Shown: piece after piece, positions 1 to 7,397 of the stretch | How positions within the stretch are numbered: the first letter of the stretch is position 1 | Layout of the letters: each line of letters starts with the position of its first letter | From: Neolentinus lepideus HHB14362 ss-1 | Taxonomy: Eukaryota > Basidiomycota > Agaricomycetes > Gloeophyllales > Gloeophyllaceae | Assembly (NCBI GenBank): GCA_001632425.1 | Contig: KV425679.1 | Coordinates: 42,027 to 53,047 of the forward strand | Direction of reading: 5' to 3' | Length of the DNA stretch: 11,021 nt | Translations under genes and position numbers: made by a program | The notes under the pieces: model-generated | The model's database searches: none | Seen by the model: the letters and a program-made list of their open reading frames with translations, nothing else | Told to the model about the DNA's origin: nothing

Positions 1-39
1 TGCGACCTTGTCGTCCTGGGCTGTCGATGGTGGGTCCAT
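1..39 (-). CDS. N-terminus of an unrecognised protein, gene leaves the window to the left
   Basis: On the minus strand an ATG at 39-37 lies in an almost ideal eukaryotic start context (GCCACCATGG). It opens a 13-codon frame, MDPPSTAQDDKVA, that runs off the left edge without a stop. Codons mostly end in C, G or A, as in the confident gene at the right edge. Just upstream is a canonical intron-like interval (45-94), so the 5' leader is probably spliced. The first residues are polar and rich in D, P and S, with no signal peptide or membrane segment, which suggests a soluble protein. Nothing here identifies a family. An alternative start upstream of the intron (ATGACA at 100-95) would give another frame; I prefer the downstream ATG for its context. 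Start fairly likely, product unknown. Confidence 0.5.
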   Translation of the reverse strand, partial: MDPPSTAQDDKVA

Positions 40-44
40 GGTGG

Positions 45-94
45 CTGTAGTAGATGTGAGGGTGACAGAAGACGGCGGCGTGCACAGTACTTAC
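45..94 (-). other. Candidate 5'-leader intron of the left-edge gene
   Basis: Read on the minus strand this 50-nt interval starts GTAAGT and ends CTACTACAG, five bases before the ATG context at 44-37. Donor, acceptor and length match the introns of the right-edge gene. The branch point is weak (a CTCAC-type site). No transcript evidence is available. Confidence 0.4.
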
Positions 95-144
95 TGTCAT
101 CCGCATTACTCGGCGGGCGCAGTCGGAATACGATGTGACTGACA

Positions 145-170
145 GATCGCAATGACGTCGTATCGCGATC
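145..170. promoter_or_regulatory. Inverted repeat enclosing a CRE-like TGACGTC site
   Basis: GATCGC at 145-150 is repeated inverted as GCGATC at 165-170, and between them lies TGACGTC (153-159), the core recognised by CREB/ATF-type bZIP proteins. It sits about 110 bp upstream of the left-edge start codon. A CCAAT pentamer on the plus strand at 225-229 lies further upstream. The arrangement fits a promoter of the minus-strand gene, but each element is short enough to occur by chance. Confidence 0.3.
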
Positions 171-229
171 GAGTCTGTCCGATTCGGATGCTGTATTTGG
201 TAGTTGACTGACCTGAATGTTAATCCAAT

Positions 230-1076
230 GTGCTCACCACCTCGTCCCATCACAGCTCTCCAGCGCGATATACAAGGCATTCACCTGCAACCCATGACCT
301 TTCCTCGACCATCTCCTCTTCTCATCCCGGTCCAGCACGGTCACTTGAGTTTGCTGACAGATCCGTCGAATGGCCAGCCAGACGTACAGGTAAGCGACAT
401 ACTCAGTAGCGTAGCCTTGCGAAAAGACTTTGCGCCAAACTTGGTGATCGGAGCGTGGAAACGACGATAACGCGCATAGAACGCCACACGATCAAATACA
501 CGTCCTTGACAAAGACTTGGTCGAATCTCGTCAGCCTCAGAGTGCACACGGGCAGTCCTCAGCGTCAATCGCTATCCCGCTCACGCCAGCAGCCCCTCCA
601 CTTACGACGATAACGGACAGTCGACAGAGGACAGGTCTTGGACTGGTGTGTAAACGAGGAATTGGAATCAAGTAAGTCATGTATTCATATCTATCTAACA
701 CATTGTTAGGTGCTCCATATCCTTCCATCGCTGCGGCAACGACTCTCCATCCTCCCTCCCTCGCATAATTTGATCCCTCGACACTCCCGCTGCATCGCAC
801 CTCCGAGACGTCGACTCTGACGGGCACGTTCCTCGCGACGGGTCGACGACCTAGACGCAAACGCATACAACGCCTATATACGATGCGAACGCGACTCTAC
901 GACGCGGTCTCAACCGTTCCCGGGAGTCAACACGCCTTGCACGGTCGGGACGGTATTCGTATTCGCAAAGCGGGTATCAACGCTAGCCAGGCGCACCCTG
1001 CGACGCACGACCACACCGACACTCTGCCCGCCCCAGCGCGAGGATTTACAGTCTCGACAGCGGCACCAACGCGTAG
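230..1076. other. Stretch without a supportable gene
   Basis: Short open frames exist on both strands, but none has both a good start context and coding composition. A donor-like CAG|GTAAGC lies at about 391, and a 38-nt interval at 672-709 has ideal intron signals (GTAAGT, TCTAAC, TTAG) but is very short. From about 850 the sequence becomes GC-rich and CpG-rich, so stops are rare in several frames at once. It may hold the promoter or 5' exons of a plus-strand gene ending near 1583. Confidence 0.4.
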
Positions 1077-1583
1077 CATCGCGGTCTGGCCGCTTGCGAG
1101 AGTCGATGCGCCAAGCACGTATTCGCGCAGCGCGGTCCCAACGGCTATACTACGCGCGCGAGTATCGAGAACCATACACGCCAATACCGTACGTGCACTC
1201 AATACGATGCCTTACCGCCTCACCGACGACGACGCCCTCACACAGCGCTGGCGACTCCCCGTGCAGCGGCTGTCTCACTGCTGCGACAGCTGGGGTACAC
1301 GACGGCATCTACGATCACACCATCGTACAACCATTCGGCACCATCCGTCTCTCCGGCCGAACCGTTCTGGGAGCGGCGTGAGAGGGTTCGACGAGACCTC
1401 GCACAAACGAGACTCGCGCCGCTCTTCGTGGGTGAAGGCGACGAGTGCCAATGCGTGGACTTCTCGCACTTGGGGCTGCGTTGCGAAGGGCACGGGTACG
1501 CTCTAGGGGGGATACGCAGCTTCAACTTTACCTCAAAGTCCTTCGACAACAACGACTCGACGTGCAGCTCCCATTCGAGATAA
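1077..1583 (+). CDS. Coding-like frame of an unrecognised gene, no start codon seen
   Basis: One frame is open from a stop at 1074 to a TAA at 1581-1583, without any ATG. Its last ~70 codons (about 1370-1580) have a typical coding composition by hand count: GC about 59, 50 and 71 percent at codon positions 1, 2 and 3. The peptide there includes EPFWERRERVRRDLAQTRL and then a small Cys-containing part (GDECQCVDF, LRCEGHGYALGG). The overlapping ATG-started frame at 883-1506 is longer but has Arg/His/Thr-rich, unnatural composition. The missing ATG suggests that this is a terminal exon; an acceptor-like GCGACAG ends at 1289 and leaves the frame in phase 0. I recognise no family. The antisense frame at 1238-1591 shares the high third-position GC but fits positions 1 and 2 less well. 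It could also be a gene remnant. Confidence 0.35.
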   Translation, partial: HRGLAACESRCAKHVFAQRGPNGYTTRASIENHTRQYRTCTQYDALPPHRRRRPHTALATPRAAAVSLLRQLGYTTASTITPSYNHSAPSVSPAEPFWERRERVRRDLAQTRLAPLFVGEGDECQCVDFSHLGLRCEGHGYALGGIRSFNFTSKSFDNNDSTCSSHSR

Positions 1584-1703
1584 CTGCACATCTCGCGCTC
1601 CGTTTTGTTGATCTCCTGTGCATATGCCGCGTCTCCTTACTTTATATCGTGTCCTCTACTTGTATTAGTTAGTTAGTGAACATGATATAATACCATTTTG
1701 TCT

Positions 1704-2934
1704 CTGCACGGGAATCGAATGAGACAGTCATAACATAGCGATTTAGCGAAGACTTACCCATGATAATGATACATTATGTAGACATGAACGCTTGCTACGC
1801 ACGTCATTAGGTCGACTAGTTAATTAGCTGAAGAACAAACTACGTACCTCGAATACGCGGACCCAAATTTCGTATAACATTCTAACCTGTTACATTCCAA
1901 GGAACATCAGCTGCTACCTGTAAATCAGCTCGTACGACCATAGCGCACTGACGACGAACCGGTGTGCACATTGCGACACGAAATTCCCCGTCTTGTCGTG
2001 CGCGTTACAGTGAGATTGACCGCGCACGATAATTGCACCATCTCTAATGGATAAATGTAAGGGCGTCGTCATCCGCGACAGTAACAGATTACACGTACCT
2101 AGGCCGTCAACATTCCACCTCGTTGACATGACAACCGGCCGAGCATGGTCGCTATCAAGTACAGCCGTGTATCTCGAAAATTTAAACTTGCACGGTGGGT
2201 CGCAATGATCTTACCACGCGTAATCAATAAACGTCGTACCTAACGGTTCGAGGCGACACTTACATCGAGAATATGCAAATGCAAACGTTCAGACCCGGTT
2301 CGATACCGAATACCGCATATAGGAGAGCCAGATCGGTGGGTCATAGGGTTCTTGCCGTTCGTACTTAGTAATGCTCATCGTGCACGAGAATTGCAGACTG
2401 GACTTACATAGAAGTGAAGATAAATGTCGAAGAAACTGTTTGGGACGACCTGGACACGAGCAAGTAGTAAGTAGCGCAAGCGAATCCCATCTGTTACGTG
2501 GTGCGCAACGAGCCGCTGCTCAGCTCGTCAAGAACGGCTGGACTGTCGAAAAGTAAGGTCAACGGATACGGAGCACAGAGAGCACGAAACGCTTACCGCC
2601 TCAATTCACATCGATCCCATCGATGTCACCGTGACAATAGAAGGAGCTTTGATACCGAATATCGCGTCCAGTAAAGCTTGATTGCCGCGTCGCGGTGATC
2701 TTAGCGTTCGTAGTCAGTACATGCTCATCGCGTACGATAATTCCGGACTACACTTACCAAGCAAAATAAAATGTTGAGAGAACCGTCTGGCGCGACCTGG
2801 ATACGAGCAAACAGTAAGCAAATGCCACCCGTTACACGGAGAGCGACGAACCAACCCTCAGCTCGTCGAGAGCGGGTAGACTGCCAAGGAGTAAGGTCAA
2901 CAAATATGGAGGACGGAGAGCACGAAGCACGTAC
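1704..2934 (-). pseudogene. Intron-dense minus-strand locus with internally duplicated exon-intron units
   Basis: Eight intervals read as fungal introns on the minus strand: 1704-1757, 1795-1847, 2044-2098, 2210-2263, 2351-2407, 2543-2596, 2700-2757 and 2881-2934. All are 53-58 nt, start GTAAGT, GTAAGC or GTACGT and end in AG. Branch-like sites are seen in several, for example GCTAAT in 1795-1847 and ACTGAC in 2700-2757. The exon-like segments between them are 37-196 nt. No single frame runs through all segments. One 2.35-2.88 kb segment pair can be read as related peptides (ALDELRVGSS versus AVLDELSSGS), but joining exons in phase meets stops. In another frame one copy has TGA where the other has CGA, as expected from CpG decay. 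I read it as a decayed protein gene or a spliced non-coding transcript. No family recognised. Confidence 0.4.
2302..2645. repeat. Tandem duplication, copy A (~344 bp)
   Basis: This segment and 2651-2984 are direct repeats lying head to tail. Shared landmarks include GATACCGAATA (2302 and 2651), ATGCTCATCG, GAGCAAGTAGTAAG/GAGCAAACAGTAAG, GTAAGGTCAAC and TAGAAGGA at the ends. The offset is 349 bp at the left and 339 bp at the right, so small indels have accumulated. By eye roughly two thirds of bases agree. Each copy contains two minus-strand intron-like intervals at corresponding positions. Confidence 0.8.
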
Positions 2935-2984
2935 CACTCGCAATGGACATCAGTCCCATCGAGGTCGCCGTGACGATAGAAGGA
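2651..2984. repeat. Tandem duplication, copy B (~334 bp)
   Basis: Direct-repeat partner of 2302-2645. The intron-like intervals 2700-2757 and 2881-2934 match 2351-2407 and 2543-2596 in the other copy. A weaker third relative is visible at about 2195-2263, where a GTGGGTCGCAATGATCTTAC stretch matches the corresponding part of copy B. Confidence 0.8.
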
Positions 2985-3064
2985 TAGAGAGGTGGAGAGG
3001 AGTAGGAGAGAGAAGAGGGGGAGGGGATGATGCCTTCCTCACCCCATCTCGTCCATCCTTTATA
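2976..3064 (-). promoter_or_regulatory. TATA box plus pyrimidine tract, possible minus-strand promoter
   Basis: On the minus strand TATAAA (3064-3059) is followed about 35 bp downstream by a CT-rich tract (3027-2976), of which 24 bases (3027-3004) are pure pyrimidine. A TATA element followed by a CT-rich stretch near the transcription start is common in filamentous fungi. It lies directly upstream of the duplicated exon-intron block. An open frame on the same strand (about 3282-2950, SR-rich, containing EYSDGPITTN) overlaps it, so promoter and exon readings compete. Confidence 0.3.
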
Positions 3065-3127
3065 CCCCTACATCCACCCCACCACCGCCCATCCGAATTC
3101 TCTGACTCCACCGTAATAAAATTGTCT

Positions 3128-3142
3128 TCCCTGGACCAGGGA
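3128..3142. promoter_or_regulatory. 15-bp palindrome TCCCTGGACCAGGGA
   Basis: Perfect 7-bp arms around a single central A. It lies about 65-85 bp upstream of the minus-strand TATA element at 3064-3059, so a protein-binding site is possible, but no known factor is assigned. Confidence 0.3.
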
Positions 3143-3431
3143 CACCTGCCGTTAACTCTAGTGCCGATCCGTTGCTGCCCGTTCGACTGCATTTCACGTC
3201 TGGACGGGGACCTAGACTTTGATGCGGTAAGTTTCACATCCGTTTCACTTGAATTTGTGGTTATTGGCCCGTCCGAATATTCCTAGAGTATTGGTAAAGT
3301 CAGTATTCGGTGCAAGCGACTGCTCCGTGTGCATACTTTGCTTCGTACATACCCATTCTCCTGTCTGACACAACCACGAAAACAGACTTAATTTGCTAGA
3401 ACTTCCAGCGCGCCATGACAACGTTACTCAC

Positions 3432-4064
3432 CGCTCCGTCTGAGCATCTTCCCTGCCAGCAGGGAACCGCCTAATATTCGCCATTCTAGCGCGAATCGGT
3501 GGCGTTTCGAACATTCTCGTAAGCACAGCCATTTGTTGATTCCGCAGGCGGGGATTGTCGAACCTCGATGCATCTTCCGAGAGGATGTAGATGGTGTACG
3601 CGGTCGCAATGCAGGTTCGCCCGCCATTGTAATTTCGAGTATACAATCCGCCTATGAATATTCATCTCGCAGTAAGGGCGAAGAGTAGATATTCTCTGTC
3701 TCGCATATCTATTAACAGCGGGGCTGCTTTCCGCTGAATATCCTACTCTGAAAGTGTCACGAAAGACGTTAGAACTCCACGATCGCCAGGAGAATATTGT
3801 ATCACTCACCACCCCAACATAGAATCTTGCCAGCCTTCTCGCTAGCAGGGTCCGTGAAACACGGCAGGGGCATTCCTGCGTAGCTCACCAAACCCTGGAA
3901 ATTCAATGTGTGTCGACACTGGCGTGACCAGAAATACACCATAATATCAGTAATGACGCGGCGAACGTAATGACATTGACTTACCTACGCGATCATCCGA
4001 GCTTCGCGTTCGGCGCGCAACACACTGGATCTGTTCAGTCTCGCAGCCCTTGAGCGGTAGCAGA
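3432..4064 (-). CDS. Exon series of an unrecognised minus-strand gene, frame not fully resolved
   Basis: Three exon-like segments follow each other on the minus strand. The first (4064-3989) encodes about 25 residues including GCETEQIQCVARR. The second (3894-3810) encodes 28 residues including GMPLPCFTDPASEKAGKILC. The third ends at 3432 and includes IATAYTIYILSEDASRFDN followed by a basic, amphipathic stretch (LTRMFETPPIRARMANIRRF). Donors are GTAGGT or GTAAGT at 3988/3984, GTGAGT at 3809 and GTGAGT at 3431; the 3809 intron has a clear TCTAAC branch. First and second segments join in frame only with the GTAGGT donor, since GTAAGT leaves an in-frame TAG. Entry into the third segment needs a frame change, so an intron is missed or the gene is broken. 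Codon choice is moderately GC3-rich. No family recognised. Confidence 0.35.
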
Positions 4065-4391
4065 CTGTCTCGTATTCAGAAAAAGTGTATCCTACTGCTC
4101 ACGAGACTCGCCTTTACGGACGCCGAGTCTGGAAACGAATAACCTCTTGAATTGGATGAGCACCTTTTTCAAAATACCTAAGCAATCAAACAGCGGCGAC
4201 ATCCCGCCGATCGTCGCGGAATTTCATTAGTAACTCAGAGCTAAGGATGGATGAACATGCCAGTAGAATCAATGGCCCACTCATTCGTAATGCCGCAGTC
4301 GGCCCTACGACCCTAAAACTGAACTTCTGTCAGCACAGTATTGCGAATCAAACACAATCAGGATGGTCACGTACATCTTCCGAGTAGCAAG

Positions 4392-4511
4392 ATGTCCGAG
4401 AAGCTTGCCCACGTCACTGGCGTTGCCCAGTTGATGGAGAGGTCCAGCCGCCGCCGAGTTCCATGGACCGGTCAACTCGAGTCTGGCAAAGCGGAGATGC
4501 CGCAGTGCACG
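4392..4511 (+). CDS. Candidate 40-codon first exon of an unrecognised gene
   Basis: An ATG at 4392 opens 40 codons (MSEKLAHVTGVAQLM..., ending EMPQCT) that stop exactly at a canonical donor, ACG|GTAAGT at 4511/4512. By hand count GC at the three codon positions is about 60, 52 and 75 percent, the normal pattern for a real exon in this genome. A possible second exon (4603-4767, after an acceptor TTGTGCAG) keeps the frame for 54 residues to a TAA. Its third positions are only about 43 percent GC, so I do not rely on it. An antisense frame (4666-4472) also exists. The short exon could be a remnant. Confidence 0.35.
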
Positions 4512-4917
4512 GTAAGTAGCAGCGTCGAAGCAATTAGCAGATAAGATATCGGACGGGATTCAGACAGAAAGTGTCGAGATGCTCGACTGAGCGCTTGTGC
4601 AGTGCAAGGACCCAAACGGTACACACTTAGACTGTATCTCGTGTTATTTGACCATTTCCCATCCATTCGTCTTTGTTACACTATCAGATTGGAAGCGACC
4701 TCCTGTGGACATGCATATTGTATCATTGTGGATGGATAATACGAGAGATACTTACAGAAATCGATAAATCCATTCCAACTGATCCTTTGCCCTGAATTTC
4801 TCTCCTGCCCACCCTCATTACACTCTCGACAGCGAAAATACATCCACGCGATAAGAATCTACTTGCAATACATCGATTCCGCCACAGGCTGAGTTTATTT
4901 CAGGTGATAGACGATCT

Positions 4918-5112
4918 CTAAAACCGGTCAGCGCCCTTTGAGGACACTGAAACCGCTGAGGCTCTTGATGTCTCTCGTCGAATGCAGAAGTCATAGGAAC
5001 ATCGAGAACAGTACATGTAGATGAATTGTGTTGATATCATAACAGTAGGATACAAGAGACGGTATGCAGAAGTAACGACGAAGAGCACAAAAGTGAATCT
5101 CATCCTGCACAT
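4918..5112 (-). CDS. Short frame with a hydrophobic N-terminus, signal-peptide or membrane-like
   Basis: The minus-strand ATG at 5112 (or 5103) opens about 64 codons beginning MCRMRFTFVLFVVTSAYRLL and ending ...SSKGADRF at a TAG. The first ~30 residues form a hydrophobic stretch after Arg, as in a signal peptide or anchor. The middle is Cys- and Tyr-rich (YMYCSRCSYDFC). Upstream on this strand (5113-5200) is a CT- and A-rich leader-like sequence. A canonical intron (4703-4755, 53 nt, GTAAGT...CCACAG) lies further downstream on the same strand but does not join this frame. No family recognised; chance is possible at this length. Confidence 0.25.
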   Translation of the reverse strand: MCRMRFTFVLFVVTSAYRLLYPTVMISTQFIYMYCSRCSYDFCIRRETSRASAVSVSSKGADRF

Positions 5113-5580
5113 CGCATTTCTCAAATCCCCATACTCTTCAAGCTTGCGAAGAGTTTGGAGGCCCGAGAAATGAGTTGTAGAGGAGGAGTGAATGTCGATT
5201 TGGAATGAAGGGAAGTGTCCAGGTCCAGAGCATGGACGTAGTGCAAAGCAGAGTGTGCGCGACGCGCAACTTCATTCAAACATCTCGACGGGATCGCCGC
5301 ACCACGCAGCCCGTTGTCTCTGCCATCCATTCTGCTCACTCAATCTCTCACTCATCCTACACCTTTCGAGGCGGATTTACAGAACGTGTTACGGGCACAT
5401 AACATGTTCTGCCAATCCATCTCAGCGTTGTCTGATCAGTGACCTGTTTCATCCATCTTTTGACTCGCAAATTTCTTGATGGTGCTGTATTGATCATGTC
5501 GCGGCGGGCTCCGCGAGCTTGGATCAGGTTCAAGACCTCAAGTTCTTTCACTGCCGACTCTAATTTTGCACTTTCAGTCT
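5113..5580. other. Intergenic stretch without a supportable gene
   Basis: Overlapping short frames on both strands lack splice or start support. It contains an interrupted inverted repeat (5381-5410) and an isolated pol III B-box-like GGTTCAAGACC (5527-5537) without a tRNA fold. CpG is still normally frequent here, up to the border of the depleted island near 5580. Confidence 0.5.
5381..5410. repeat. Inverted repeat AGAACGTGTT / AACATGTTCT
   Basis: Ten-base arms at 5381-5390 and 5401-5410 are complementary except for one pair (C versus T), with a 10-bp spacer. It could be a dimeric binding site or the remains of a small hairpin. Confidence 0.45.
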
Positions 5581-5610
5581 ATGGTGGGTTGGCGGTGGGT
5601 TGCCTGACAG

Positions 5611-5668
5611 TATAAATATATGCCGTGGTAAGTAGAATTGTCAACTGTTCTGACATCAATGTCTGCAG
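5611..5668 (+). promoter_or_regulatory. TATA box followed by an intron-like interval
   Basis: TATAAATATA (5611-5620) is followed by a 41-nt interval (5628-5668) with an ideal donor GTAAGT, a TCTGAC branch and the acceptor CTGCAG, after which comes ATGGATACAAGC. That frame closes after 14 codons (TAG), so any ancient transcription unit here is broken or non-coding. Confidence 0.3.
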
Positions 5669-5913
5669 ATGGATACAAGCTTACAGTTTTGGAATTCCAA
5701 TCCAGCCGGCTAGTTTGCACCGGAAACTCTGCAGAATGGGTGAGTTCTGATGACTCAAATGTATAAAATCACTACTGATGCATGTGAGCTTCTGCTCACT
5801 ACTTACCTCTGAGGTCAGAAGGAGGTAATTCCATCAGATCCACAGAAGAGCCAAAGCAAGAAAGGTCAGTAGCAGCGGGAAGAGACACTTACATTCACAG
5901 GGTTGCTGTGTCA

Positions 5914-5999
5914 GCTCCATAGTCACTGTGATTGACTGTGGAGTCCAGTGAAGTGGACCAAGTCCACCAAAGACTGGTTCCCAGGACCAATCTCCTGGG
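5914..5999. repeat. Three consecutive short hairpins
   Basis: First: CTCCATAGTCA (5915-5925) pairs with TGACTGTGGAG (5933-5943), 11 bp with one G-T wobble and a 7-nt loop. Second: CCAGT/ACTGG around GTGGAC-CAA-GTCCAC (5945-5977). Third: CCCAGGA (5980-5986) with TCCTGGG (5993-5999) around six bases. They follow one another with almost no spacing. Confidence 0.7.
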
Positions 6000-6025
6000 T
6001 AATCTGATTGCCGGCTGGGATGACT

Positions 6026-6070
6026 GGACCTGGACTTGGAGAAGCTGGGCACTTCTCCGAGTTCAGGTCC
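6026..6070. repeat. 19-bp hairpin with a 7-nt loop
   Basis: The arm 6026-6044 is complementary to 6052-6070 over all 19 positions if two G-T pairs are allowed; otherwise there are two mismatches, both of the transition type. The loop is CTGGGCA. As plus-strand RNA the stem would be uninterrupted. Confidence 0.85.
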
Positions 6071-6299
6071 ATCTTCTGTGGTTAAATTCAGGCTTAGTAC
6101 AGATACTGTCTAGTTTATTCTAAGTTTTTCCAAGGCATCTGAATTATTACTGAAGGCCAGATTGAGTTGCCAATATTCTTAATGTGGAGGATATACCCAA
6201 ATTCAGCTCACAGCTATGGGGATAACAGTGAGAAAATGACAGAAACATTCCATTACCTAACAGAATTGTTAGACTGCAGAATTGTCAGGATGGCTGTGT

Positions 6300-6383
6300 G
6301 CCGCCACAGAGCACTTCCCTGAGACACGGCAATCAGTAGGTGTCTACTGCTTGCCGTCTCTCAGGGAAGTGCCCTGTGGCGGC
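6300..6383. ncRNA. 84-nt nearly perfect hairpin, candidate small-RNA precursor or foldback element
   Basis: Arms 6300-6339 and 6344-6383 are 40 nt each and pair except at three positions, with a four-base loop (GTGT). Mismatches in plus-strand RNA are A-C, C-C and U-C; minus-strand RNA would have one G-U wobble and two mismatches. The base of the stem is GCCGCCACAG/CTGTGGCGGC. It lies at the right border of the CpG-depleted island but keeps normal CpG itself. Length and near-perfect pairing resemble fungal milRNA or siRNA precursors, or a small foldback transposon. No target-site duplication is visible. The structure is certain, the role inferred. Confidence 0.5.
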
Positions 6384-6436
6384 GCCACCAAAGCCCTGGT
6401 GCATCCCTGAGAAATATCGGCATTGGCCATTCTGGT

Positions 6437-6446
6437 GTATATATAC
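6437..6446 (+). promoter_or_regulatory. TATA element GTATATATAC
   Basis: A ten-base TATA-type palindrome 54 bp upstream of the ATG at 6500, the usual spacing for a fungal TATA promoter with a short leader. A similar TATATA motif recurs many times downstream as part of the repeat array, so this copy may be related to those rather than a promoter. Confidence 0.35.
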
Positions 6447-6499
6447 TGGTCAGTCAGAATTTCGACTCTTACCCGTCTTGTTGCCACTATGCCGTCGTA

Positions 6500-6611
6500 A
6501 TGCCAGTGCAGCAGCTTGGCATGTCTGCCCGTCGCTCCCCACAATCAATATCAATACTTGTCTTGCTCATTCTCTATTACCTTTGGACTATAGTGACTCT
6601 CTTGAGTGATG
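6500..6611 (+). CDS. Candidate first exon with a transmembrane segment
   Basis: The ATG at 6500 opens 37 codons, MPVQQLGMSARRSPQ followed by a strongly hydrophobic stretch (about residues 16-36, ISILVLLILYYLWTIV). It ends at a canonical donor (ATG|GTAAGTGG, 6611/6612). With an acceptor at 6704 the frame continues through 6705-6770 (EIEMIVRRWWRCDKSSRRR, basic) to a donor GTAAGTC at 6771, whose intron would end at CCCTGCAG (6853). After that the frame closes within about 20 codons. Nearer acceptors close it sooner. The topology would be a short membrane-anchored protein with a basic tail. No family recognised. Confidence 0.3.
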
Positions 6612-6856
6612 GTAAGTGGTACCTAATTTTTATATATCACCAAGCTCAGATTGTTGATAGTGTTTCGACGCAGTGTGCAGGATGAGCATGAAGTGTTGAA
6701 GTAGAGATCGAGATGATCGTGAGGAGATGGTGGCGGTGCGATAAGTCAAGCCGGCGGCGTTGCCACAGTTGTAAGTCACGCCTTTGATTTTGCCTCGATG
6801 TGTTGTCCAAGCCTCACTCCCATAGTTTTGCTTTTGTGCTATCTACCCTGCAGACC

Positions 6857-7397
6857 ATGCCACCATCCCTTCCTCTGCAGCATGTCTACGGGGCACTCGG
6901 AACACAAATTGATTGCAATGGACTTGACGCCATGACGAGCATGGAAACATTTTCTGTGGAGTATGGAATCCGCTGCTACAAAGAAGAGCCTCCGCTGCGG
7001 GAACAGGATGTAATGTCAATTATTTGTGCTGAAAGTCGGAGGGCAAGTAGCTGGATAAGAATGTGATGGAATTTGGATCCAAGGTACGCAATCCGTGCTA
7101 GTCGAGTATATTCAGTTTCTGACTCAATTTTGCCTTCAAGTTGCACAGCTAGACGAAAATATGCAGAATACTTATGCCAGACCACTATTGAACATAATGG
7201 CCGACCAGGCATCCATCCATCGACATGCTGTCATACTTTTCAACTGCGTTGCACGTTTGCGAAAGCATGCATGCATCATTCCGGAGCTCGGGTTCGATGC
7301 CAAGTTCTCCCGAGTTCAAGATCCAGAGCATCATTGGCAGTTGCGATGTTGCTGTCTCACTCGCCAATATATATATAGAATGTCGTCCCGCGATTGA
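6857..7397 (+). CDS. Three-exon candidate gene whose end merges into the repeat array
   Basis: Exons 6857-7009, 7051-7083 and 7149-7397 join in one frame to 144 codons. The ATG has a good context (ACCATGCC). The introns are 7010-7050 (41 nt, GTAATG...AAGTAG, weak) and 7084-7148 (65 nt, GTACGC, TCTGAC branch, TTGCACAG, good). The first exon includes SMETFSVEYGIRCYKEEPPL. The third includes LLNIMADQASIHRHAVILFN, possibly an amphipathic helix, and LRKHACIIPELGFDAKFSR. The last residues, RQYIYRMSSRD before TGA, belong to the first copy of the array and lie in the array's shared frame. Two other frames are open in the third exon, so openness alone proves little; the natural composition of this frame is the main support. 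Function unknown; it may be a degraded gene. Confidence 0.35.

Larger units (their letters stand above)
5581..6300. mobile_element. CpG-depleted island, probably a decayed methylated insertion
   Basis: By direct count this 720-bp segment holds only seven CpG dinucleotides, and none from 6061 to 6300, while flanking 60-base lines commonly hold three to eight each. TG and CA are correspondingly frequent. In fungi such depletion usually marks repeats that were cytosine-methylated and lost C by deamination (established for transposons; inferred here). The segment has its own TATA element and many inverted repeats, and no coding frame. I find no clear terminal repeats or target-site duplication, so the element class is unknown and the borders are approximate. 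Confidence 0.5.

Noticed and set aside
672..709. 38-nt interval with perfect donor, branch point and acceptor
   Set aside because: Shorter than any intron supported elsewhere in the window, and no coding frame continues on either side.
883..1506. Longest ATG-started open frame (207 codons) on the plus strand
   Set aside because: Composition is dominated by R, T, S and H with no plausible domain; it is open because the DNA is GC-rich. The frame ending at 1583 has better codon-position composition.
2297..2307. GGTTCGATACC, matches a tRNA B box
   Set aside because: The flanks form no T arm or acceptor stem, and the duplicated copy of the region has lost the match.
3449..3466. 18-bp hairpin TTCCCTGC-CA-GCAGGGAA
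   Set aside because: It lies inside a minus-strand exon-like frame, where it encodes FPAGRE; codon coincidence is a sufficient explanation.
4603..4767. Possible second exon continuing the frame from 4392-4511
   Set aside because: Third-position GC is only about 43 percent and the acceptor branch point is poor; mentioned with the first exon but not called separately.
5527..5537. GGTTCAAGACC, matches a tRNA B box
   Set aside because: T stem has a mismatch, no A box at proper distance and no acceptor pairing, so no tRNA or SINE can be supported.
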